A stretch of DNA of 64,000 nucleotides from Ascarosepion bandense (lineage: Eukaryota; Mollusca; Cephalopoda; Sepiida; Sepiidae), in contig JBBBDQ010000419.1 in the NCBI GenBank assembly GCA_037127315.1, forward strand, positions 6,547,501-6,611,500, given 5' to 3'. Within the stretch, counting starts at the first letter, position 1. Every line of letters starts with the position of its first letter. A program made the position numbers and the translations under genes. The notes below the pieces were generated by a model, which saw only the letters and a list, made by a program, of their open reading frames with translations, ran no database searches and was not told the origin of the DNA. Shown here in pieces: positions 55,211-64,000 of the stretch.

Positions 55211-55288
55211 ATATTGTCATCCGCAAACAATCTGTTTTGTTGTATCACAGCTCATCAGACAAAACAAATTGTTTGCGGATGACAATAT
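55211..55288 (-). ncRNA. Hammerhead-like motif inside a 20-bp hairpin
   Basis: 55211-55230 and 55269-55288 are perfect reverse complements (GTCATCCGCAAAC side and its partner). Between them, on the reverse strand, lie CTGATGA (55258-55252), a GCTGTGATACAAC stem with one mismatch and AAAAC, followed by TGTTTGCGGATGAC. This matches the motif at 45759-45802 base for base in most positions (GCTGTGATACA, CAGAT, GCGGATGAC). GAAA has become AAAA, so activity is unlikely in this copy. Confidence 0.55.
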
Positions 55289-55319
55289 ATATATATATAT
55301 TCAAATATGTTTCATATTT

Positions 55320-55445
55320 ATAAAGCGTGAGCGGAAAATTCCAATGGACAAAAGAAGGCTTATGTTGGATGCACAGAAGGCAATTTCAAAAGGAGATAGT
55401 ACAATTATGTTACTATTCAAGTTAGAAAGACATAAATATTATACC
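55320..55445 (+). pseudogene. Possible PLE coding scrap
   Basis: The forward frame FIKRERKIPMDKRRLMLDAQ, then KAISKGDSTIMLLFKLERH resembles the basic KIPRDRR-LM-KR segment I associate with PLE proteins. It lies directly downstream of the hammerhead-like hairpin and an AT run and ends in an ATCT run. Short; a profile search is needed. Confidence 0.35.
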
Positions 55446-55449
55446 AGAA

Positions 55450-55484
<35 letters not shown>

Positions 55485-55485
55485 T
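55446..55485. repeat. (ATCT)n microsatellite
   Basis: About 9 units. Confidence 0.97.
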
Positions 55486-56082
55486 CAACTGTGTTTCCTT
55501 GAAAAATATAGGCATATCATGTCTATTCATTTTTGTAATAATCCTTTCAAACAACTTATTGAATCAAGATGAAATTCATCGAAGAAGGTACCATAGTTTT
55601 TGCTTACCCATTTACTTTCGATCTCTTCGACAAATGATGTTGATTTTTAAAAACACGCCTGCATTTCCGATTCATTGTTTTTCTATTTAGTCTTGTTTAC
55701 GTACGAGTCAACATTTGGAAGACGTGGTATAACTAATTTACACAACCAACATTTGTTAGCGGAAGGGAAACTTCACGCTACAATGCAGGCTAGACACCAG
55801 CATCAGTATTAATGTGTTTTTTACGATTACTGTGTGCCCTGTTATTATAGGTGATTAACTAGTAGTTTCATATGTTCAGTGTACGTCTTACAGAAGCTGT
55901 CTGCAGGGATTTTATTTCGAACACACAAAAGACCAAAATACCCTAACATTTAATATTATTATTAGCAATAAATGTGTCACTTTGCTGATATATTTTATAT
56001 TCAGCACATCTAATCAAGAGTTTCCTAGACGAACCTTTTATTAATCATTCGGTCCAATCGTCAGGAAGTTTCACCAATTGAC
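55486..56082. other. No recognised gene
   Basis: A 63-codon frame at 55499-55690 has no known motif. Otherwise AT-rich. Confidence 0.4.
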
Positions 56083-56114
<32 letters not shown>

Positions 56115-56131
56115 GACACACACACACACAG

Positions 56132-56163
<32 letters not shown>
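56083..56163. repeat. (TA)n, (CA)n, (TA)n
   Basis: Compound dinucleotide run next to the PLE fragment. Confidence 0.97.
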
Positions 56164-56395
56164 TGTGTATTTAGACAGTAACTCTCTTTTATGTAGGTTT
56201 CATTGAAAATGACAGACAAGGTATTATTGTTAAGTTTTTATATAATTTTTCGTCTTTTCTTATGATTTTCTTTTTTCAGAACACAAATTATACAGGAATT
56301 GTTCAAATGTTTTGTGGTTCCGAGTAGTTTTGGCCTTATTTTTACCCATTATCAAGGGTGATTTAAATAAATACAAATGCCGTATCTTTTTGAAA
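56160..56395 (-). pseudogene. PLE N-terminal fragment, diverged
   Basis: The reverse reading ends with LSVIFNETYIKES, aligned to LSILFNETCINEK of 19105-19320 and 25322-25527, and stops at the same place beside a dinucleotide run. Upstream on the same strand (about 56358-56310) is CTTGATAATGGG, a spacer, then an AAAAC/GGAACC stretch in the position of the hammerhead-like leader, but poorly conserved. Confidence 0.5.
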
Positions 56396-56425
56396 TAAGA
56401 AGTGTCTCCTATAATAACACTTGAA

Positions 56426-56427
<2 letters not shown>

Positions 56428-56493
<66 letters not shown>
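56428..56493. repeat. (AT)n microsatellite
   Basis: About 32 AT units, among the longest in the window. Confidence 0.98.
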
Positions 56494-56499
<6 letters not shown>

Positions 56500-56716
56500 G
56501 ATAATAACTATACCCGTGTTGAAAAACCTTACACGTATCTACGAAGAAGGGAAAAATGGTTTTAAAAAAAGAAATTGCTAAGTACATGAACATTAGTCAA
56601 AAGAGCTCAGACCGAGTCAGCACGGAGCCCAAAGAAAAAACCCCGACACGAGCAATCAATTAACAAAAAAGCGCTCAATAGTTAAGTAGAGCGGAATAAA
56701 TAAAGAATATCTAGAG

Positions 56717-56770
56717 AGCCAGACAACCTACCTATGTTTCACCTAAACATATCATCAGGGAAAGCTGGCT
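56717..56770 (-). ncRNA. Hammerhead-like motif in PLE 3' region
   Basis: On the reverse strand: AGCCA (56770-56766), CTGATGA (56758-56752), GAAAC (56740-56736), ACA paired with TGT as a short stem III, GTC (56724-56722), then TGGCT (56721-56717), which pairs with AGCCA. Weak points: seven unpaired bases between AGCCA and CTGATGA, and no good stem II. A 7-bp alternative hairpin TATGTTT/AAACATA competes. Location downstream of a PLE ORF is where such motifs are known. Confidence 0.45.
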
Positions 56771-56971
56771 AATAAGGAAAGAAACAAACGACAAATATAA
56801 CGAAAATTCAAACCCACGTGACCAAGAAAGAAGACACCAAACACAAATAGGGGAGAACTTTATTAGAAAAACAAATTCCATATACATTAAATTTTTAAAA
56901 AAAGATCAGTGATTCCAAAAACGAAAACAAAAAACGAAAACCGTAAATGATACAACTTACCATAAACAAAT

Positions 56972-57469
56972 TTAATTCAAAAGCAAAGGCTTTCTGTGCC
57001 TACAAATTTCCATTTTAGAATTTAATAAATTATTGGCGTGTTTATAAGAAGCTATAGTAAGTTTTTCCTCTACACACAACCTACAACATTTCTGGCCGTC
57101 TTTATACTTAATACATCTCTTTAATACTTCCCATTTCAAAATAGGGTCTATATTAAGCTCTTGTTTAATGGACCACACATAAGTTGATAGGGTAGTGCTA
57201 TGTTTATACTTTTCATTATTAAATCTACTAGTATGATTGTAATATCTTTTTTTGAAAATATCTTGGGTAGCACCTAAGTATATTTTAGGTTCAGTGTCTT
57301 CAGCGTTTTTATAAATTTTAACATGATAGACAACAGAATCTTGCTGGCATTTACCCTGCAAGGGACAATTATTCTTAATCCTACAATTACAACTACTTAT
57401 GCCAGTACGCGTATTATCCTTAAATTTGTTCTTGTTTAATCCACTAATAATTTTCTCCAGACTGGGCAT
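56972..57469 (-). pseudogene. PLE GIY-YIG endonuclease domain (C-terminal part of ORF)
   Basis: The most complete PLE coding piece: 165 codons without a stop. Landmarks: MPSLEKIISGLNKNKFK (about 1-17), a cysteine cluster CNCRIKNNCPLQGKC (28-42), VVYHVKIY then KIYLGATQDIFKKRYYNH (62-79; the GIY-YIG core with KKR and H), STYVWSIKQEL, then CCRLCVEEKLTIASY and a terminal EICRHRKPLLLN. This is the nuclease that nicks target DNA for PLE retrotransposition; the reverse transcriptase that should precede it is missing. The frame is intact to the stop, so this part has decayed little. The first Met is not necessarily a start, because the parent ORF continued upstream. Confidence 0.85.
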
Positions 57470-57518
57470 ACAGCAATAACTAAGTTTTTCGACACGAGTA
57501 TAGTTATTATCTCTTTTA

Positions 57519-58224
57519 TCTTCACTCTAAGTTAGCTTATAGAGCACTCTTGTAATCAAATAACATGGAACGCATAGATTTAGGGTGTTCACTTAAAGAC
57601 ATACACATCTCTGACCAACATATCATATTGTCATTTTTTCTCTTAATTTCAACACATGGTTAACCAGTTTGGTACAATTTTTAATGCTTTCCAGTTTCAA
57701 TGCAGACCTGTGATTATTTCATCTGTTTTTAAAAATATATTTTGTGGATCCGAAATATGTTATCTTTGTCCATCTGTAATATGTACTACTGCTTTGTAAA
57801 TAACTCCTGTTTTACACAGTCTGTCAAGTGAGCATTTAGTTTTGTACCTACAATACATTCGTTATTAACGATATATATTTTTTAAAGTTATTTTTTTAAT
57901 TTCTAGCGTTTTGTTTTTTATGTAATTTTCTAAATCACTAGTACAGCTATAACTTAATTTATTTTTTATTCAATATTTTATGTAATTCAGAGGTTTTAGG
58001 GAAGTGTTTATTAATTTGTGCTGATACCAACCGAGCAAAAGCGAGCTGAACCGGATGTTGGCTCTATGCCGACCAGAAAATAATGAATAAAAATCATTTC
58101 CGCGCAAGTGAATTCGGGCAGATATTCCGGTTGAAAAATAAAAAGTAATCAAGTATCAAATTACCATTTCGCGAGCCTTCGCGAATTTTATTTACCAGCC
58201 AATGGGAAGCCCAGAATCAAATAC
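57519..58224. other. No recognised gene
   Basis: AT-rich. 58010-58200 is slightly GC-richer and has no relatives in the window. Confidence 0.45.
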
Positions 58225-58299
58225 AAGGATGACATTCGAAACGACTAGCTTTTGATCCAAAAAGCAGATATAAAAAGCGGAGACAAAAAGCTTCGTCAG

Positions 58300-58850
58300 G
58301 ATATATTGGAAAAGTGATGAGAAAGAGGGGTAGCTTAAAGGGGGTGCCAAGAAGAGGGTAATAGAAAGATTAGAATACTGGTATGATGGAGTGGAGTGGA
58401 TAGAGCAAAGAGCTTGAGACAAAGGATGCTAATCAGTGAGATAGGAGATGACTATTGACCTTACATTCAAATTCTTGCGGATTATAGCTGTCGGGTAAGC
58501 AAGTATACGAAAGGGAATTCCACAGAGGGAAAGTCCGATAAAAGAAGCTGTTAGAGTAGAAATTGTGGTTACACTTTATCGGTTTCACTGTAAAAGGATG
58601 CAACCTAGTTGCTAGTCTAGTAGCTCGAGTAAATTCATACATAGGGGGCACCAATGAGCTAAGTTTATTGGAGCAGAAACCGTGAAAGTAATTGGACACA
58701 GGGAAGCCACATCACACCAGTGAGAGAGTGACTGCAGCCGAGCTGCCAAGTCGGGATCGATCACATTACAGATTCTCAGATGGATTTTGTCAAAACTTCG
58801 AGGTGAATAGCATGGGCACCCGACCAGCTGTGGCAGCAGTATTCAATACA
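58300..58850 (-). pseudogene. Jockey-like LINE C-terminus
   Basis: Reverse frame 58433-58699: YFHGFCSNKLSSLVPPMYEF, RATRLATRLHPFTVKPIKC, WNSLSYTCLPDSYNPQEFEC, ending SHLLSH. Upstream (to 58850) the continuation is frameshifted but still follows the family (the CIEYC-HIW region). The 3' UTR (about 58300-58430) is diverged and the terminal TTGGGGTGA box is not recognisable. Confidence 0.75.
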
Positions 58851-58879
58851 TATGTATGTGCATTCCATTAGTATGAAAG

Positions 58880-59130
58880 AAGGCTAACTTGGATTTGGAG
58901 AACTTCTTCAGAACTGTTACTTTGTGGAACAAACTCCGGAGAGGATGCTTCTTTGATCACTCCACTTGTAATCTCTTCAAATCTATGGCCAACCGTTATC
59001 TTTCCTGCATATTCTCATAATATGTACTTCTTACTTCTTCCTTTTGCGCCCTTACAATGACCACATTCAGTAACCCACTACAATGAGTGGCTCTTGGGCC
59101 TTGTATTTTGTATGTTGAAAAATAGTATAA
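58880..59130 (+). pseudogene. LINE 3' end, relative of 7185-7400
   Basis: The forward reading RTVTLWNKLRRGCFFDHSTC, NLFKSMANRYLSCIFS, stop, then a 3' UTR with GGGCCTTGTATTTTGTATG. The TLWNKL-RGCF and NLFKS-NRYL patterns are those of CR1/L2-type C-termini. Distinct from the jockey-like family next to it. Confidence 0.55.
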
Positions 59131-59744
59131 AACTATCGCAAATGAGAGGAAATCAGCTACAAAGTACATACTAACTATTAATTTAGAATTTTAATATTTT
59201 CATGTCTGTATCAACTAAACTTTCCAGATTGTAATAATAATAATTTTCTAAATTTTATGACGGGGATTCAGTTTGTTATGTAAATTCATTGTAAAGTAAT
59301 CCCTCTACGAAAGCCAAATAAACAAGTAAGAAAAAACAAAACAAAACAAAAAAAACATAAAAGAAACCAAATAAATGAAATAAAATAAGAGAAATAATAA
59401 TATTAATAAACCGCAGCCGTAAGTTCTATGCTGACAATGTCTTCTCTTGCGCTTCAGAAATTCAAATGCCATGTCAATCGTTATCTTCGGTTCTTTTTAT
59501 TCTTGTTCTTTTTTGTTCCCTCTCTTTAATAGTTTTTTTTTCTCTTGTACTCAGCAAACACTTTACGTCTTAGGGACTTTATTGTCTTTCTTGTCTCGCA
59601 TTATTTTAACACAACACACAAAAAAGAGTAAATAATATAAATATTAACATTAAGTTATTTAAACATTAAATTATTTTATACTTTTTTGTCGTAAATTTTA
59701 AAGAAACTCGAAAAAAATTATTCATGATTTGAAGTACTCTTTTA
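59131..59744. other. AT-rich; small LINE scrap near 59450-59500
   Basis: CTTCAGAAATTCAAATGCCA (LQKFKCHVNRYL) is a degenerate LINE C-terminus. The rest has A-rich tracts at 59330-59400 and no gene. Confidence 0.4.
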
Positions 59745-59890
59745 TGTATTGTGTCCCTTCAGGATGTAGGCAATCATGTCCTTCCCCATCTCCCTATTCC
59801 TTTGTAGCTCTTAACACCCTTTCTCTTATTACCCCTCCCAAACCCTGCTCTGCCATCAATTTGCTCAAGCCCATAAATCTAAAATATAAA
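59745..59890 (-). pseudogene. RTE-like LINE 3' end, duplicate
   Basis: Repeats the 3'-terminal ~140 bp of the copy at 60070-60545 (TGTGTCCCTTCAGGATGTAG; TTCCTTTGTAGCTCTTAACA). A tract with inverted GGGGATCA/TGATCCCC lies between the two. Confidence 0.65.
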
Positions 59891-60069
59891 TGTACAGAAA
59901 CTAGCATGGACACAGAGTAGGGGATCAGTTTATATATTGATTATAATATAGAATTGATCCCCCACTATATCTACATTGTCATTTTTTTTATTTGTTTATC
60001 AAATTCTGATTAGGTATGAATCCACCTCTTCTCAATACTGCTTAGTTATTTATAACTCTTCTATGTACT

Positions 60070-60545
60070 GTGTCCCTTCAGGATGTCGGCAATCATGGCC
60101 CTCCACATCTCCCTATTCCTTTGTAGCTCTTAACACCCTTTCTCCTGTTACCCCATCAAACCCCGTTCTTTCATCCATTTGTTCAAGTCCATCAAGCATG
60201 CTATGCGATGCTTTTCCCTGTTTCCCTTTCCCTTTATCTTACCTGTGAGTATCAGATTCTCCAAGCCCTGTTTCCTCATTACTTGTGCCAGAAACTTCAG
60301 CTGTCTTTTTTCTAATGTTAATTATTAGTTTCTTTTTCGTTTTCTTCCTCTCCAAAATCTCATTTGCTCACATATTTGGTCCATGATATCCTCAGCATCC
60401 TTCTGTAAAACAACTTTTCGGTTGTTTTAAGTCTCTCTTTCATTTTTGAGGAGATGGTCCAGCATTCACTACCATATTGAAGAACAGCTATCATATAGCA
60501 ATCCAGTATTCTCTTTGATTCTAGCGAAAATTTCCTGTCTACTCT
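60070..60545 (-). pseudogene. RTE-like LINE reverse transcriptase C-terminus
   Basis: Reverse strand: RILDCYMIAVLQYGSECWTI, SSKMKERLKTT, FYRRMLRISWTKYVSK (with frameshift), GLENLILTGKIKGKGNREK, then WRAMIADILKGHST and stop. It aligns along its length with 8795-9285. Several frameshifts. Its start at 60545 abuts an inverted scrap of its own sequence (GAGACAGGAAAATTTCGCGA). Confidence 0.75.
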
Positions 60546-61270
60546 ACTCAGAGTATTGAGAGACAGGAAAATTTCGCGAGAAACAAAGAAGTGTGTATTT
60601 ATCCTGTACTAATATTTAAAGAATTGTAAACGAGAAACGATTATTTCTTGGAGAGGTGCGTTTCATGTAAAAGCCGTTGATCTCTGATGACAAATTTGAA
60701 AGTACAATTCCAAATTCGGTTAATTAATACTTTAATCCCAAACGAGTGGCATTCAATACTCCGTCATTCTTCTATTACCAAGGGGCATATTTAGATTCTG
60801 AATTAACTTTCACGTTTCTTCGGTGCAACGTTCAGCCTCCAAGTGAGGCCTTGAAGCACTTAAAAACACTTTGGCTTAAAGGACTGCTTACTTCGCTCCA
60901 GTAGGATTTGGTTTTAATTACATCACACAGACCAATAAGTTCAAAATATATTTTATATCTTTCCGTGCGTAAACTAATTTTAGCTTGAGTGCAAGGTTGT
61001 TTGGGAAATAATTACGCATTTTGTAGACGGATTAAAAATCCAGTCCCAATTAACCAAGAAACCAAATTATTTGTTCAGAATAATTGGAAAGCTTACCATA
61101 AAAATTCTTTTGTTGTTTGATGAAAAACTTTTGGATTCTAAACGAAAATACATCTAAGATGGCGATAATTGTTATGGTGGAACTGATCACGTTTATAATG
61201 ATAATGATAGAATGATGATGATTATGATAAATTTTATTTACATCTTCAACATCATGAAAATTATGGCATT
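60546..61270. other. No recognised gene
   Basis: AT-rich with no long frames or relatives. Confidence 0.45.
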
Positions 61271-61274
61271 ATGG

Positions 61275-61805
61275 CGATACACTTTAATGGAAATACATCT
61301 TCATTGTGATACACTTTTATGGAAATACACCTTCATGGCAATACACTTTTATAGAAATACACCTCCATGGCAATACACTTTCATGGAAATACATCATCCT
61401 GGTGATACACTTTCATAGAAATACACCTCAATAGCAATACGCTTTCATGGAAATACATCTTCATGGCAATGCACATTCATGGAAATACACCTTCATGGCA
61501 ATACACATTCATGGAAATACATCTTCATGGTAATACACTTTCATGGAAATACACCTTCATGGCAATGCACTTTCATGGAAATATATCTTCATGGCAATAC
61601 ATATTCATGGAAATACACCTTCATGGCAATAAACATTCATGGCAAATCACTTTCATGACAATACACTTCATACGGAAATACATTTTCAAGGCAATACATT
61701 TTTATGGGAACACACCTTCATGGCAATACACTTTCATGGAAATTGACCTTAATGACAGAAGCACATTCATGCAAATATACCTTCATGGAAATACACCCAA
61801 AGTGT
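61275..61805. repeat. Minisatellite, 16-bp unit (TTCATGGAAATACACC)
   Basis: About 33 units alternating TTCATGGAAATACACC and TTCATGGCAATACACT, so the effective repeat is 32 bp. Divergence rises toward both edges. The forward frame (YTFMEIHLHGN repeats) is an artefact of the 48-bp codon register. Confidence 0.95.
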
Positions 61806-61983
61806 ATTTGAAATACATCATTCCAATACACCATGATCATTACGATAATATTTTTTCTTAGAAGAGGGCAGGATGATGAGTTCATAAGCTGACTATAAAG
61901 AAGTGATGCTAGAACCGTGGAATCTTGCACGCTTTAATTTCGACTCTACTTATTAATAACAGGATTTAGAATCAGGAATGTGC

Positions 61984-62277
61984 TTTGTGGTGCACTGGAT
62001 ATCGGCTCGGAACGAGAAAACGGAGAGCCGAGTTCGAATTTCAATTGGATTCGTTGTATTCACTTACGCGCAAATACTCTTGAGAAAAGCATTAACCCGT
62101 CTCTTCTCCCTCCGGTTTTGGGTTAAATAGCAGGACAGATTGAATTTTTAGCCTTAGTTAGCAACCAGTTTACCTCAGAAAGTAATGGCAAACTGCTGTG
62201 GGAAAGTATGCCTAGTCAGTCGTATCTTATTCGAGACAGGATCACGTAAAGCACGCATCATTTAAATGACTGACTGA
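61984..62277 (+). mobile_element. SINE-1, full-length copy
   Basis: Head TGGTGCACTGGATATCGG with B-box region GAGTTCGAATTTCAA, then GCGCAAATACTCTTGAGAAA, GAAAGTAATGGCAAACTGC, ending ATGACTGACTGA. Good reference for the tRNA-like head. Confidence 0.8.
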
Positions 62278-62279
62278 TA

Positions 62280-62405
62280 CATATGGCATATAGAAAACGT
62301 TTTCTGTCGAGATTAAATGAATGTCGTTTTATTTTGGAGGCGTTAAGAGTTAAAAGCCATTCCTTGCTCCACTTATAATCGGTTGCAGGTTCTTTTTGAG
62401 AGCAA
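62280..62405 (-). pseudogene. Jockey-like LINE scrap
   Basis: Reverse: YKWSKEWLLTLNASKIKRHS, matching the WGKKWLVNFNASKTKLLS segment downstream of the RT catalytic motifs. About 40 codons only. Confidence 0.6.
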
Positions 62406-62616
62406 TTGTCAGTTCTGTAAAAATATGAACAGAAATCAAACAGAAATAGAATGAGGATATATTTCAGGCCATATACTGGTATAGAATAAAAATAAAACAA
62501 TTGCATATGGATAATTATATTGAGAATTAAAATGGAAATGAGTGTTGAAATTCGTGACAGCGATGGTGTATATAATTTGCCCTAATGTTGTATCCTGTAA
62601 CTTTGCAGCCTGGGTA

Positions 62617-62635
62617 ATATCAATATCAATATCAA

Positions 62636-62689
<54 letters not shown>

Positions 62690-62775
62690 AATTGTTCATA
62701 TCTACCTATCTCAGTTTGTGCATAACTGCCAATTCATGTATGTATGTATGTATGTATGTATGTATGTATGCATGT
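62617..62775. repeat. (ATATCA)n, (ATCT)n and (TATG)n
   Basis: Short simple repeats, including an ATTGTTCATATCTACC spacer like those of the larger ATCT arrays. Confidence 0.95.
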
Positions 62776-63291
62776 ATGCATGTCTCCCTCTCAGTTTGTG
62801 CATACACCCTTGTGCAAATTAATTAAAACAAAATTAATGTCTGCCAAGGATCTTTCACAATTTCACTGATTACGTATATGTGGCATTGTTTGTCTCTTCC
62901 GACCACAATTTTATTTACATTTTGTATTGATGGGGCGAGTTTTTACATTCGCCTTCATGACACATATGACAGTTGAAAGGCAGAAGCCAACAACACTCGC
63001 GATCTCTCTGTAAAGTTTGCCAGTGTGTTAGTGCAGTGTTATAATTTTCCTTGTAGTGTCCACCGCAGACAATGGCCCAAGGACAGGTAATCGACAGTCG
63101 AACCAATTGTGTCTAGGCATGATAAAAATCTGATGCAATCACGGATAAAGCAATATTTTTCAAGTCTAAAAAAACTTCATCATACATTCCGAAAATAGAT
63201 TAAAAGTACTACACAATACTGCAAATTGTCTAATCTGAGGAAAAAATAAAAATCGATTGCACACTGTAACTCTAGTGAGTCTAAAACTGAT

Positions 63292-63292
<1 letters not shown>
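62776..63292. other. No recognised gene
   Basis: A 63-codon reverse frame (62915-63106) contains several cysteines and histidines but no recognisable pattern. Confidence 0.4.
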
Positions 63293-63357
<65 letters not shown>

Positions 63358-63374
63358 ACAGTCTGTTCATTATC

Positions 63375-63423
<49 letters not shown>

Positions 63424-63434
63424 CCAGTCTGTTC

Positions 63435-63484
<50 letters not shown>

Positions 63485-63495
63485 CCAGTCTGTTC

Positions 63496-63549
<54 letters not shown>

Positions 63550-63561
63550 CCGGTATGTCCA

Positions 63562-63629
<68 letters not shown>

Positions 63630-63640
63630 CCAGTCTGTTC

Positions 63641-63706
<66 letters not shown>

Positions 63707-63717
63707 CCAGTCTGTTC

Positions 63718-63759
<42 letters not shown>

Positions 63760-63771
63760 CCAGTCTGTTCT

Positions 63772-63834
<63 letters not shown>

Positions 63835-63845
63835 CCAGTCTGTTC

Positions 63846-63907
<62 letters not shown>

Positions 63908-63918
63908 CCAGTCTGTTC

Positions 63919-63976
<58 letters not shown>

Positions 63977-64000
63977 CCAGTCTGTTCATTATCTATCTAT
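63293..64000. repeat. (ATCT)n array with CCCAGTCTGTTCATT spacers, runs off the window
   Basis: Ten ATCT runs of 9-17 units separated by CCCAGTCTGTTCATT (variants CACAGTCTGTTCATT, CCCGGTATGTCCAT, CCCAGTCTGTTCTTATT). The most regular of the spacer arrays; the end lies beyond 64000. Confidence 0.97.

Larger units (their letters stand above)
56495..57518 (-). mobile_element. Penelope-like element, 3' half, with inverted ends
   Basis: A PLE fragment whose two ends are inverted copies of each other: 56495-56531 (AGATAATAACTATACCCGTG) and 57482-57518 (its near-complement). Inverted terminal pieces are common in PLE insertions. Contains the GIY-YIG coding end (56972-57469) and a hammerhead-like motif (56717-56770) in its 3' non-coding part. 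Confidence 0.75.

Noticed and set aside
61463..61861. 132-codon frame with a regular HGN/MEIH pattern
   Set aside because: Translation of the second 16-bp-unit minisatellite.
4110..64000. A CRISPR array, because spacers alternate with regular repeats in the ATCT loci
   Set aside because: The variable part is the tetranucleotide run and the constant word is short; this is a eukaryotic microsatellite with no cas genes.

Overview
This is non-coding, transposon-dense DNA from a metazoan nuclear genome. I see no intact host protein gene, rRNA, tRNA gene or CRISPR array. The combination of Penelope-like elements (PLEs), a jockey-like LINE, tRNA-headed SINEs, Helitrons, mariner/Tc1 relics and very long (ATCT)n, (AT)n and (CA)n arrays looks like a mollusc, most likely a coleoid cephalopod such as an octopus. 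That assignment is inference from repeat style, not from a marker gene. Nearly all long reading frames are translations of simple repeats (YLS, YIYI, CVCV, THTH runs) and are not genes.

Layout. 0-3.1 kb: a LINE 3' end, a 2.1 kb minisatellite with a 16-bp unit, then a Helitron 3' end. 3.1-7.4 kb: SINEs, a mariner-like MITE, an ATCT array and a 516-bp near-perfect palindrome. 7.4-14.1 kb: SINE pieces, an RTE-like LINE remnant, PLE GIY-YIG remnants and two further ATCT arrays. 15.4-23.2 kb: repeat family G, a mariner with TA duplications nested in a jockey-like LINE, inverted repeats, a PLE N-terminal fragment, and a 78-bp tandem array beside a second mariner-type transposase relic. 25.3-33 kb: a palindromic PLE fragment, diverged repeats and a reverse-strand LINE. 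34-41.5 kb: two end-to-end Helitrons, LINE and PLE fragments, and the best hammerhead-ribozyme-like motif (40669-40726). 43.8-52.4 kb: LINE copies, a third complete Helitron and two foldback elements. 53-58 kb: repeat G and a cluster of PLE fragments with hammerhead-like motifs. 58-64 kb: LINE pieces, a second minisatellite with a 16-bp unit, a SINE and a long ATCT array that runs off the window end.

How the parts relate. Two relationships stand out. PLE coding pieces (N-terminal segments and GIY-YIG nuclease segments) recur next to short motifs shaped like hammerhead ribozymes (CTGANGA, a hairpin, then GAAA), which fits the known presence of hammerheads in PLE terminal repeats. Short elements also appear to borrow sequence from autonomous ones: a short retroposon carries the 3' tail of the jockey-like LINE, and the mariner MITE and Helitrons carry no protein of their own. 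Stretches not listed are short gaps in which I saw nothing.
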